64,000 nucleotides of DNA. Origin: Chalara sp. BL73. Its lineage: Eukaryota > Ascomycota > Leotiomycetes > Helotiales. Below the pieces are notes generated by a model, which had not been told where the DNA came from, searched no databases, and was given only the letters and a program-made list of their open reading frames with translations. The DNA lies in contig CAKJVC010000160.1 of assembly GCA_918026815.1 (NCBI GenBank), forward strand, positions 372,001 to 436,000, read 5' to 3'. The number at the start of each line of letters is the position of its first letter. Position 1 is the first letter of the stretch. Below, piece after piece: positions 11,685-21,667 of the stretch. The translations under genes and the position numbers were made by a program.

Positions 11685-14000
11685 CTATTTTTGGACGTTA
11701 TTTGTATATGCTACTTAAATAACATTTTAATTTATTCCAGCCGAAAAAAAGATTATAAAAACGATGTTAAAACAGTATTATGTGCGCTGCATAATACTAA
11801 CATAAAACTCAAGTTATCGAAATGTCGATTTAAAGTCAAAAAAGTTATATTTTTAAAATATGTGATTTTTACGGAAAAAATCAAAATAAATCTAGCAAAA
11901 ATTAAACTTATTTTAAAATAAAATGCTTTAACATATGTTAAAAACGTACAATCGTTTGTAGAATTCGCAAATTTCTATCGAAAATTTATTAAAAAATACT
12001 CGGAATTAGCTATTTTATTAACTCGACTTATTCGGAAAAACGTAGTTTTCGAGTAAACAACAAAAGCACAAAAAGCGTTCGACAAGTTAAAACAAGCTTT
12101 TACTACCGCTTTTATACTTTTTGCTTTCGATGCAAAAAAAAAAATCAAAGTAAAAACAAATACATTAAATTACGTTTTAAAAGCTGTGTTTAGCTAACTT
12201 AATAAATAAAAAAAATAGCAACTAACAGTTTATTATTCACGAAAGTTTACATTAGCAAAGTTTAACTATAAAATATACAACAAAAAACTACTCGCTATTG
12301 TTAATGCATTCCGCGAATAAAAAAAGTACTTAAAAAAATCTAAATACTAAATACAAGTGCTAATAAACTATAAAAACTTTATTGCTTTTACTACTACGAA
12401 AAAGTTAAACCGACGCTAAGTCAAATAAGCAAAAAAACTCGTTTTATACAACTTTAGAATTTTATATGTTAAAAAAACAAAAAACGCTAAAACAAACGCG
12501 TTTAGCCGGAAACTCGAATACTTTTTTAACAAAACGCATATTTTGCACGCGGTACTACAACAAAAAAAAAACTTATTAGTATTCAACAGAAAAGAACTTT
12601 TTATAACAACAAAAATAAAACATCGAGTAAAAAACTTAAAATTCATTTAAGCTTATAAAAAATTTTTTATAGCTACTAAAGCTTTTAACAAACAAAAGCA
12701 AAGATTTACTACAAACAGTTTAAAAATTTTTCGCTACTACAAAAAAATCTATGTTTTATTTACATTTAAAACGACTTTTGTAATAAAACAACACGGATTA
12801 CTCGTTTATAAACATCAAAAAATCGCTAAAACGATAAACAGAATTTCCAGGAAATACTACTTTCCAGAAATAAAAAAACTAGTTACTAAAATAGTTACCG
12901 AATACGACACGTGTATCCGAAATAAAGCTTCACGCTATGCTTTTTATAAACTAATGCAATCGCCGACTACTCTAAACAAACTATAAAAGTTTATCGTATA
13001 GAATTTCGTAATAAAACTACTACTTTTTAAACAGCCGGTTTCGGAGAAATAGTACGATTTAATATTTGTTATTGTAAAAAAAATTACTAAATACTGCTAC
13101 TTAAAACTATATTTAAAAAGCAACACAGCAAAAAACTTAGCTTATACATTTCTTAGAGTCGTAGTTGCGAACTATAAAACTTTTACAAAAATTATATCGG
13201 ACAAAAACAAGTTTTTTACATTTAAGTTCTGAACAACGCTTACTACGCTTATAAAAATCAAGAAAAAGCTGTTAACGAGCTTTTATTTACAAATTAACGA
13301 ACAAACAAAAAAACTTAACTAGACAATAAAAGCATACTTTAAATGCTATATAAACTACAAGCAAAACAATTAAGTCGAGTTTTTGCTACTCGCACAGTTC
13401 GTATACAACAATGCAATTAATAAAACAACAAAAGTATTACTATTTTATGCTAATTATAGCTACGAGCTAGAAGTATACTATAAACCAAGCAAAAATAAAG
13501 CGCATTTACAGCTTGCGATAGTTAAAGTCAAACAATTACAAACACTGCACTTGCAGCTAGCCGAAAACATCGGTTTTTTTAACTAAAAATCTGCAGAATA
13601 CTACAATCGTAAACATAGTAAAACACTACACTTTAAAAAAAGAAATAAAGTTTATTTTGTTAAAAAAAACATTAAAACCAAAAAACCAAACGATAAACTA
13701 AATTACAGAAAGTTAAAACTATTCAAAATTAAACGAGTTGTAAAACTAAATACATTCGAACTTTACTTTTTTAAAACTATAAATATACACTTAGTATTTC
13801 TCGCTTTACTTTTTGAACTAGTACTAAAAAAAGCATCGCTAGCTTTATACACAGAAATTGAACTAATTAACTTAGAAACTGAATACAAAGTCGAAAAAAT
13901 TTTAAACTGCAAGTATATCAAAAAAAAACCAAAGTATTTAATTAAATGAATCAATTACTTAAATTCGGAAAACACATAAAAACTAAAAAGAAATTTCAGT
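11685..14000 (+). pseudogene. Outer element pol, 3' part: RT end, RNase H, integrase, chromodomain
   Basis: Reading resumes with the palm of reverse transcriptase (Tyr-Leu-Asn-Asn-Ile at 11712 where YLDDI is expected, then KLKLSKCRF and the thumb). RNase H follows (about 12060-12420, readings like YYSRKFTLAKFNYKIY and TNHKN), then integrase (about 12780-13600, including a readable FRKYYFPE, CDTCIRNKASRYA, and LLAQFVYNNAINKTT), and a chromodomain (about 13720-13990, IHLVF, EYKVEKIL, PKYLIK, NSENT). The whole length is cut by stops. The chromodomain assigns the element to chromoviruses, which use it to target chromatin; this copy cannot. Confidence 0.88.
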
Positions 14001-14004
14001 TGTT

Positions 14005-14600
14005 TTAAAATGCTTGAAAAGTTTTACTGTCAATATTTAAAAGCTTTAAATAAAACGCCCAGAAAACGTTTCTAGAAAAAAAAAAAGTATACGCATTAAA
14101 ATCGAAAAAACTTGTAAAAGCAAGTTCCGTATAAGCTTTTTGGCTTTCACTTTTTTGATTCGCTTCGGCAGCCAACTTTTCTTTTTTTTTTAAAGTATCG
14201 AGCTTATCCAGAAATGCGAAGCTACGTTGCAACATTTTTTTTTTACAATCGCGCAAAAAACGACGTTGAAGCTGCAAGCGTTTTATTCGAGCTATAGCCG
14301 CCGACAGTTCGTTTTCAGCTTAATTTATTTTATTTTCGATTTTTTTTTTCGCTTTGTTCAAAAACCTTTAATTTTTAAAAGCAAAACTACTAGTATTACA
14401 ACCAGAAAAACCACAACGCACACACTTAGTACAACGAGTTGACTTTTCTGCTTTTATGCATTTTATAAAATGTCGATCCCGAGTATGTTTCTTTTCGCAA
14501 GCAGTATACGGAATCATTTCTTCGCTAGTTAGAATTATTCGTTTTTTCAGATTTTTTTTTTCGATGTTTTTTCGTAACATTTCGGATTTAAAGCAATCGA
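14005..14600 (-). pseudogene. Antisense zinc-knuckle/coiled-coil ORF between chromodomain and 3' LTR
   Basis: On the minus strand, opposite to the retrotransposon, one can read a Cys-rich start (Cys-Thr-Lys-Cys-Val-Arg-Cys-Gly-Phe, then Cys) followed by a helical, charged segment (LQRRFLRDCKKKMLQRSF, then LDKLDTLKKKEKL). This layout, a C-x2-C type cluster followed by a predicted coiled coil, matches a large family of small repeated fungal proteins of unknown function that I have seen with the pattern CxRCVRxGxxC. Several stops and frame changes separate the pieces, so it is dead. The local strand composition is T-rich, the mirror image of the surrounding A-rich gypsy coding strand, supporting former minus-strand coding. 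Confidence 0.6.
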
Positions 14601-14708
14601 CGGTACACTTAGTTGTTATAATAAAAAAAAAAAGCGGCTATACAGCTTTTTACGATATTTCTTTAGCATACTTAAGCATGTAAACACGCTAGTCTAAAAA
14701 AAGAATAA

Positions 14709-15059
14709 TGTTACGCGCATTGCTAATAGGCTTATGCTTTAAAAGCCTGAAGCTCGATAAACTTGGTTTACACAAAAAACCCCGGAAGCAAAGATTACGT
14801 GACGAATTATGAATTATAAGTGATTCATAATCCCGACTAGATTATAGTTATGCAATAATCCAACCTACGAAAGTTCTATATAAGTAAATAGCTTTTCTTT
14901 AGATAAGAGCTTTGTGCTCAACTTAATATAGTATTTTAACACTCTACTGTTATCGGGATTTTACTTTTTATATGTGATATACCTACTTCTCCCCAGACAA
15001 ACAACCCTCGGACCAAGATCTTCTATTTATATCAGTTGTAGGCTGATAGGACCGTAACA
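14709..15059 (+). repeat. 3' LTR of outer chromodomain element
   Basis: 351 bp starting TGTTACGCGC and ending GACCGTAACA, the usual form of fungal gypsy LTR ends (TGTTACG ... CGTAACA). An A-rich stretch just before it (14695-14708) can be a RIP-altered polypurine tract. It contains a TATA-like TCTATATAAG near 14876. It is followed immediately by an interrupted Tc1/mariner transposase, so the boundary is also supported from the outside. The other LTR is not in the window. Confidence 0.8.
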
Positions 15060-15946
15060 CTCTGCGCTATTATGCATAAACTTTTTTCTTTCAACTATAA
15101 TATCAGGAATAAAAGCTCGATATAACTCGCGTATAACTTATAAAGTAACTTCGTTACGGGCAGCTAACGGATCTTTATCTACAGGCACTAAGCCCGTACG
15201 ACGGTTTGAACCAAAAGCTGCCTATAGCATTTTTTTTACTCTTTTTCTAAAGCAGCGTACAGGCTGTACGTCTTGGAGCAAAATCTGATCACAAAGACGC
15301 GTAAATGTTTATACAGGCCTGATTCCTACTTTTCGTTCAATTGTACACTCGTTCGACTATGAAACTTTGTACTAATCTATAACAGTATATGTCTAATGCT
15401 CAAAAGCCTATGCTAATCGAGCATTTGCGTAAGCTTGTGTAATTTTTGGTCGATTTCGTTGCTTTCACTTCTTTTTGTTCATTTCGCGTAAAAGATACTG
15501 AAAAGATCATTTTTTGCAGTTATCGTCGACTTCGTGTAAAAGACTTCGCATTTTAATATAAGGATTGATATAATTCGTAATATCATAAATTTGATTTCTT
15601 TGCTTTTCCGTTAAAGCTCGAGGTCGGCCAGAACGTAGCTTTGAATGATTTTTGACTCGAGTAGCTTCGCGTTTAATCGTAGATTTGATCGTAGAAATAA
15701 GCCATTTTGGGTGTATTTTGTGTATTCGATTAGCGCTGTAACGTAAAGAATGAAGCTCGCAAATCCGATCTCTGTCTCCAGGAGACAGCTCTGTTCTAGC
15801 CATTGTAGATAGCTTCAAAAAGTAATACAAAAACAGCTCAAACGCGTACAGAAAAGGCTGCAAAAGCGGCAGTAATAACAAAGGCCGAAATAGGCTTAAC
15901 AACTTTTGCTTGGCCAACAAGGATGCAAACTTTTTGCACTCCACTG
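15060..15946 (-). mobile_element. Tc1/mariner DNA transposon, 3' part lost to the gypsy insertion
   Basis: Read on the minus strand, the element begins at 15946 with CAGTGGAGTGCAAAAAGTTT, a typical Tc1/mariner terminal repeat, preceded by the TA target dinucleotide (15947-15948). The transposase starts with MARTELSP at 15805 and shows the N-terminal helix-turn-helix part (RICELHSL, HSKLRSGRPRALTEKQR) and then the catalytic core (SNECTIER for SDECTVER; RTGLVPVDKDPLAARNEV; FMHNSA for FMHDNA). Both visible catalytic Asp are Asn and several Trp codons are stops, all G-to-A on the coding strand. The reading stops at 15060 where the LTR of the outer element is inserted. Confidence 0.87.
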
Positions 15947-16213
15947 TATGTGTTGGAGCGATAAGATAAAAGGTTTCAACAATCACCAACATACTCTGCC
16001 TCAGTTTTTATTACTGCATAAGCCGAAGTTGCAGTAGAAACACCAACAGTCGCCACCAGACTAACTTTTCGATGGCTGTTTATATAGGCTCGCGAGCCCC
16101 TTTCAACTTGGGCCATCCCGGCGTGTAAGTCCAGCCCGCTTTCAAGACGTTTGTAGTCTTCCTTGGCCTACACTTCTCGATTATTTGTGCGAACACGATT
16201 GAGAACGAATTCG

Positions 16214-17176
16214 ATGACGGCGAGTACGGATTACTGGTATTCGGTTCCCGAAGTGGTACCAGATACAGCTTTGCATCAGTATCCCGAAGTGGTACTAGAC
16301 AAGACGGCCCATACCACGAAGATCGAAGAAACATTCGCCAGTTCTGAAGCACGTCTTCCAGAGCTTTACCACCCACACCAGGGTCCTAACAACCGAATCT
16401 GCGGCCTCACATCACGAACATTCTGGGTTGTGTTTTCGATTATCATTGTGGTTGTAGTCGGAGCTGTCGGCGGCGGCGTGGGCGGCTCACTGGCCTACCG
16501 AGCTCGCTCTTTGTCGTTATCCATCACTCCAACATCATCCGTTTCAACCAGCTCGAGTACCAGTGCTACGTCTACCAGCTCACTCACAAGCAATATGCCT
16601 GTCAGCTCAATTACGAGTCATGTGCCCACAACAACAAGCTCACAGACGACATCTGTTACGACAACCGAGATAATAGGGCCGAGTACGACACTACATCGAG
16701 ACTGCCCATCTTCGGATCAGTCACTATATGATATCGTGCTTGACGACGGAGAATACACGTTTCGAAAGTACTGCAGCACCGTTCTTCTTACCAACGGGGA
16801 GGATAGTCACGTTTCCCAAGTCACACCGGACTTGGACTCTTGTATCAATCGTTGCGCCTTGTACAACGCCAGTTTGAACGCCTCGCAGATCACGTCAGGT
16901 GATGGTATCTGGTAAGTTACTCAGTGTCCTATTCTCCTATCTGGCATACAATACGGGGTGGCTCTTCTACTACTAACCTTGGCGCTCGGGTGTTGAACTA
17001 GACCAGAGCCTCCAGCTGACTTACATTGAACCAGCAACACCGTGTGTTGGTGGAACACCTTGGATTCTCAGATCCCCGGCCTGTGCACTGGCTTCAAGAC
17101 CGAAAACTCGTCAAGCGGGTTCCAGTTCGAAACGCAGTTGATTTGTGACTCGGCTGTGTGGATAAATCAGCCGTGA
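16214..17176 (+). CDS. Single-pass membrane protein with Ser/Thr-rich stalk and cysteine-rich (PAN/WSC-like) outer domain
   Basis: Two exons, 16214-16911 and 17035-17176, joined across a 123-bp intron (GTAAGT ... CCAG, branch CTGAC at 17015), give about 279 residues. The N-terminal 70-75 residues are polar, with a short internal repeat (PEVV twice). A hydrophobic, Val/Gly-rich segment around residues 75-97 is the membrane span. It is followed by about 70 residues of Ser/Thr and then by a Cys-rich region (LDSCINRCALYN ... CWW ... GLCTGF) that resembles PAN/apple or WSC modules of fungal wall-associated proteins. There is no signal peptide, so the first segment is probably cytosolic and the Cys domain outside. 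It is the first intact gene next to the transposon nest. Function is not known; a surface-sensor role is only an analogy. Confidence 0.7.
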
Positions 17177-17540
17177 TGTAGCTTGTATACCTGGGCAGCA
17201 TGATGTAACGTACGGTCTAACGTGGTGTACATAGAAGGTGTATATTATAAATTGAGCAAACTACCTATCCTCTCCCAAAGAAAATGATACCAAAAGATGT
17301 CGAGAAGCGCCTTTTCAGAGAGCAAAGAAAACCTTGGCTCGGAAGAATAAGGAAGAGGGAAAGCACCTAAGGCTTAGCTTGCCGGCTCCTAGTATCAGTG
17401 AGAATCCCGGGACAGCAGGGTGTCGTGGGATCACTGTTCCTAGAAGCCCTTGTAGTCCCAGGGGCAAGTCTCCTAGGACCCTTGTAGGTCGTGGGAGCAT
17501 TCCGGGTCCTGGGAGTGAGCCGTGAAAAGGTCAAAATTGT
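17177..17540. other. Intergenic, no gene seen
   Basis: The 3' flank of the preceding gene is followed by a GC-richer stretch (17380-17520) with repeated AGG/CCT and GGGAC/GTCCC words. A 63-codon reading on either strand is open here but resembles nothing I know and has no conserved motif. It may be a short repeat remnant. Confidence 0.4.
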
Positions 17541-17544
17541 GAGA

Positions 17545-18580
17545 TGTCGTTGTTTGCGATCTAGGTCTTTTACGTCTAGAGATGAAGAACATAGAAACTA
17601 CGAGTGATAGTGCGGCGGTGGATTACCTTGCTCCTGAATTGCTCGCCGGCAACACGCCGGCATCGACTAACACTACCGCATCAAAGTGGTGAACGTTGGA
17701 GGCTTTCCTATTCGAGATGCTAACGGGATTGCCTCCGTTTTATAATGAAGACGTAGAACAGAGACGCCGCAACATCCTTTCGGAACCTCTCGTAGTATCT
17801 AGATTGCTACCAGCATCTACGCAAGATCTTCTAAATAAACTGCTCACTTACAAGACAGATAATCGACTCGGGTTTAATAGGGCATCTGAAATTAAGGCTC
17901 ATCGTTATTTCGATAGCCTCGATTGGGATAAAGTTACGCGGCGAGAATATAAAGCCACGTTCAAGCCCCGTGAATTGGCAATAAGATTTCAACAAGGAAA
18001 ACGCGAAACTGAAAGCGTGCAAGAGGACTTTTTGGGTTGGAGCTGGGTCCTGCCCACGCCTGTCCAAGAGGATCCGGCCGTGCAAGCTGGGCAATCTTAT
18101 CCTATTGCTAATAAAAAGACAGAAGATTAGGAACTGGTTTGCCAACGTGAAAACCAATCGCTCTATTTCTATAATCGCTCCACTAAGACAAAAAAGCCAA
18201 TCAATGCCGTACGTTCATATCTTCCGAAGCGACTAGATAAAACACAGAAAGCACTTGAAGCAGTGCTAAAGAACAAGTATATATATCTAGTTCTTACAAT
18301 GCTAGAAAAATACAACGTCAATTTAAACTTTCAGCTTAGTTTTACTTATACAACACTACTAGATTATGTCACAAAGCTGCAAAAAGTCGATATAGTGCGC
18401 TTGTTCCTCGAAAATAGCGCCGACGCTAATCTAGAACATAAGTGTATGTTGGGAGGACAGCCGTTGTTGAGTACAATACAGAAAGGAAATTAAAAGCTCG
18501 TACAAATGCTGGTTTAGAGAACAGACTGTATTCCTTGCACTAGAGCATTGGGCTATACTGTAAGCAAGCAGAATACCTGT
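17545..18580 (+). pseudogene. AGC-type protein kinase C-terminal half with ankyrin repeats, decayed
   Basis: Reading from about 17545 gives CDLGLLRLEMKN (the DFG region with Phe changed to Leu), YLAPELLAG (APE motif), then KW-stop-TLEAFLFEML TGLPPFY, the hallmark of YPK/S6K-type AGC kinases, in which the second Trp of WWTLG has become TGA at about 17690. The reading continues to 18130 through the kinase end and its hydrophobic C-tail, stops, and resumes with SYLPKRLDKTQKALEA and ankyrin-type sequence (LDYVTKLQKVDIVRLFLENSADANLEH, 18360-18440) until 18492, then in broken frames to about 18580. The N-lobe and catalytic loop are absent. A kinase joined to ankyrin repeats is a known fungal expansion family. 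This copy is non-functional. Confidence 0.75.
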
Positions 18581-19119
18581 TGGACCGCCAAGACCTGACT
18601 CTTATTTGGGTATAGCATCTTCTTGGCTGTTACTCTCCTATTTATCTTCTGTAATTATAAAAATCTCTAGACTCCTCAATCAAATAGTATACCTTATTCC
18701 AGACCTTTATTTTACCCTTATTCATCGACCCTATCCTTGGTCAAACAGTTATAAGTGTAACAATTGATGGCATATGGACTCCTGACCACGTGACAAGGGA
18801 CGGACCCAAGATGGGGGAGGAGCCCATTCGGACCCCCTTCGGACATGGCACTTATATCCTTTACGGACCTAGGTACAACACGAACTCCGGAAAGATATGG
18901 AGAGGGATATAAAAGGCGCTTTTTCTGTCTACAAGATTGTTTTCTCCTTATGTTTTTTATATCCTTCGTAGTAGACTGTCACGAACCGAATCCTGGGGCC
19001 TGCAGAGGGCCCAGGAGAAGGAGCCCCAGGGACGGAGGTCCCGGAACTAGCCGATGGCCCAGGACTTTAAAAAAGTAAAGTTTTAGCATAAAGTCAATTA
19101 AAGCTTAAGTTACAAACTG
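18581..19119. other. Gene-free stretch with a possible solo LTR
   Basis: From 18755 the sequence has features of a small LTR or promoter: it begins TGTAACAATTGATGG, has a CACGTG site at 18786, a strong TATA box (GGGATATAAAAGGCGC at 18906-18921) and then a GC-rich run with repeated GGCCC/GGGCC words (18980-19070). No matching second copy, terminal inverted bases or target duplication could be established. A 77-codon open reading here (18845-19078) has no recognisable domain and I do not call it a gene. Confidence 0.3.
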
Positions 19120-19290
19120 TATTTTTTTTTTTTTTAAATAATTAATATTAATTATATATTAATCATATATTAATCACTATTAATCATGATTAATTAAATT
19201 CTATTAATCAAATTAATCAAATTAATCAAAGCTACCCGTTAATCATTAATCATGAGTATTAATCAATTATTAATTGATTAATTTGTGATC
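19120..19290. repeat. TTAATCA/ATTAAT low-complexity array
   Basis: About 170 bp made of degenerate ATTAATCA-, TTAATTA- and ATATTAATC-like words, partly self-complementary (TTAATTAA, TTGATTAA). No long regular unit. It has nothing coding. Confidence 0.8.
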
Positions 19291-19710
19291 ACACTGGAAC
19301 CAGTTGATAATTCCTCTCAATAATAAAAGTTACATGGAAAAGCACAGCCTGGTATCCGAGACCTTAGATGCCAGCGCAAGTCTCACACAATGCGTGCATG
19401 ATGTGCTAGATCATTAAATAGGCAAGAACCTCAACCTAAGAAGATTAACCCAGGAAAGAGAATTGTGTCAAGGTCTGCCGAAAAGAGGACAAATTCGAGT
19501 CAGTTCTTCGCTCTCCTGCGCAAGCCACATAGAGTAATAGCGAATACGGCATCATGCCTAGTAGTTGTATACGTAGACGCAAATCTTTGGAAGATAATAG
19601 GTCTCAAACGAATTCCGTGGGAAGAGATGCATTTCCGGATCCTTGTCGGAGACTCATCTCCACGACCTCTATTCTAAGTGGGCTCACCGTTCTGTATTGA
19701 CTCATTCATG

Positions 19711-21036
19711 CTATCTCCCAAACATTCCATTGACTTTCTCCACCCAACCGCCATCCACCATATTCTCCAACCACGAGATCCCGATACAGAGGCACCTATC
19801 GGCACTCGAAACCAAACTTGCCTCTATTGCTGCCCCCGTCACGTCCACGCTTTGGCTAGACACCATTCTCCCTATTTTTCCATTCTCTTTCAACACTGCC
19901 TCTGTGCCCACCTCCGTCCTGGCTCTTGGAGAGATGAGGGCGGAAAACGCCAATATTTGAGAACTCGAAACTCTCCTTGCATGGAAGAATAATTTATGAG
20001 CGAACCCTGCGTATCGAAGGAGGCCGACCACGCTATCATGCACCTCCTTCTTCAGCGGCGTCTGAATCGCACCACGGATCCCCCTTGCCTCTTCCCACAA
20101 CAAGATCTCATTACGCTTTAGGGAAAGGCAATTTGAAGATGTGGAACGTGGACGGTGATGTGCATACATATACCGACTCACATATGAGCCTATGGCATTC
20201 TCATCTGCGAGCTGCGGAGGCAGAAATCGACGAAAGGAGACAGCGCCGTCGACGGTGAGGGTTGTGTATTTTGATGGGGGGTTGGCGAGTATGGCGGCGG
20301 TGAGGATGGCTTGCACCGTTGCTGTAAGGGTTGCGGAATGCGTGCGTGCTCTGGTGACCAAGGCTGACGTTACAGAAGGAGAGGCGTCTTGATAGGATAG
20401 ATAATCGCATCTTCCGCACGTGTCTCAAGACTTTCCTGGCCAGAGAAGGGTAGTGACTGTAGCGCAGATAACAAAGAGCGATGAAACGCAAAAGCAGAGG
20501 TCCCCATCGCTCAAGGAGTGGTGGAGTATAAAGCAAACCACGAATTCCGATTTTATTTCTCTGCCGAATGCAAGACGGCGACTCTCTAGAATGGTAATTC
20601 TCCGAAATCAGACCTGAAGTCGAGATTATGCCGCTCGTCAAGGAGAATATCAAGCTCAGCATCTTTCTCGTCTAGCTGAGGGGCATCGCGCTTTCATGCG
20701 CCAAAGAACACGGCCCGTCTGAGATCAGCGGAAGGAAGGCGCGCGAAATACGGATGCGAGGTGTCTTCGTCAACGGTGGTGGCGCTTAGGATGGGATGAG
20801 TGTCAGTAACGATTTTCATAGCATGGTAGATGCTGGCTGGTGAGAAGGTATGGGGAGCTGGGAGCGGGTAATGTGCGCTAATGCTGACGTTCTTGTAGAA
20901 ACCCAGTGAGTGGTTGGCGGAGGAGAATTGCTTGAGGAAGCCTGTAGAGGATTTAAATTGTCATAATTAAGCAAAAGGGAAAGCAGATACCTAGCTTTCC
21001 AAGTTTCTCCAGTGTATGGGAGTCCGGCCTCGCCAT
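19711..21036 (-). pseudogene. Alcohol acetyltransferase-like (AATase family) pseudogene
   Basis: Exon 1 (21036-20991, MARPDSHTLEKLGKL) joins exon 2 at 20941 across a 49-bp intron (GTATCT ... TACAG), continuing GFLKQFSSANHSLGFY, ASIYHAMKIVTDTHPIL and, lower down, LDERHNLDFRSDFG. The HHxxxDG acyltransferase motif is present as HHSLSDG near 20500, but in another frame from its surroundings, so at least two frameshifts flank it. In-frame stops occur at FFGA-stop (about 20704) and LPF-stop (a Trp-type TAG, about 20592). The C-terminal half (20361-19711) is one open reading with conserved family segments (YTTLTVDGAVSFRRFLPP, VTGAAIEASLVS). The family makes acetate esters of alcohols in yeast. This copy is broken. 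Confidence 0.7.
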
Positions 21037-21667
21037 TGCCTATGGAACTACCACTAGAATATCAAAGACCACATTTCTGTGATATGCGAATATCGAGTAG
21101 CTTTATATTTTACAGCCAACTCTGGACACACCATCGCAACCTTGAAATCGCCAAGGAATAGCTATGCGAGAGTAGCTCGAGAGTCGTAAAAGGGGTGACG
21201 GCTCCCTTCGTACCCTTTGACTTTGGCATCCTCTAGCGATAGAAGAGCCAGTCAAAAGAGTAATTTTGGGTGTTACTCCATTATTTAGTGTATTTATAAC
21301 ATAATCTTAGCTCGTGGTGATGTCCATGTAGGGGTTCGATTTGAAGCATCACTCCTGGTGGACATCACTTGGCAGAGGCTCGTACTCTGGATGATACTCT
21401 GGATCCAAAATGCACTTTTCGGTTGCAGGTGGAGGATGGATCATAATGCGGTCCATTGCTCTGTGTAATGTAATGCTTGCTCATAATTGGAAAGATGATG
21501 GAAGTGTGCATTGCTGTGGATCTTTTCAGGATAAGATGATGGATGATTCGTCGTCATCTCTATTATGAAAGTGATTTAGATGAGAGAAAGAGATGTAGAG
21601 AAAATGATGCACATTGTGTATCCAGAAGTTGTGTTGGCAGGCCTTCTCTGATATAGTATCTAGCTAG
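21037..21667. other. Intergenic, 3' flank of EMP65-like gene
   Basis: No convincing coding sequence on either strand. The 21300-21660 part probably includes the 3' untranslated region of the minus-strand gene that ends at 21668. Confidence 0.5.

Larger units (their letters stand above)
1..15059 (+). mobile_element. Chromodomain Ty3/gypsy retrotransposon remnant (outer element, 5' end outside window)
   Basis: The outer element runs left to right and is interrupted by the inner element at 1103-11684. In order one can read: an aspartic protease (positions 91-120, active site Asp-Ser-Gly changed to Asn-Phe-Glu, followed by Ala-Thr-Gly-Asn-Phe); the start of reverse transcriptase (667-1102, VNYRKLND, FTQLNLRNAY); the rest of reverse transcriptase after the insertion (11685-11920, YLNN where YxDD is expected, at 11712-11723); RNase H (about 12000-12420); integrase (about 12780-13600); and a chromodomain (about 13885-13990). 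Its 3' LTR is at 14709-15059. Domain order PR-RT-RH-IN-CHD is that of chromoviruses. All domains are broken by stops, so the copy is dead. The 5' LTR and gag lie outside the window. Confidence 0.9.
1..15946. other. AT-rich, RIP-degraded transposon nest
   Basis: This block is very rich in A and T, with long A runs, and every reading frame is closed by frequent TAA and TAG codons. The recognisable transposon proteins inside it differ from their families mainly by changes explained by C-to-T or G-to-A (Asp to Asn, Gly to Ser/Glu/Lys, Trp or Gln to stop, Pro to Leu/Phe). This is the signature of repeat-induced point mutation in ascomycetes. The block contains three nested elements described separately. 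Composition returns to normal within about 200 bases of 15946. No functional gene is visible in the block. Confidence 0.93.

Noticed and set aside
1..15946. Centromere-like AT-rich domain
   Set aside because: All of the AT-rich sequence is explained by RIP-degraded transposons and it ends abruptly at a transposon border.
15949..16080. Possible copia RNase H fragment (KTEAEYVG reading on minus strand)
   Set aside because: Only a few residues resemble the motif and the remainder does not follow any copia sequence.
16080..16376. 98-codon ORF opposite the membrane protein gene
   Set aside because: Shadow of the plus-strand gene, which has splice sites, membrane span and Cys domain.
17334..17525. 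63-codon plus-strand ORF
   Set aside because: Pro/Gly-rich low-complexity reading with an equally open opposite strand; no motif.
18845..19078. 77-codon ORF after a strong TATA box
   Set aside because: No family similarity; it more likely belongs to a repeat or LTR.
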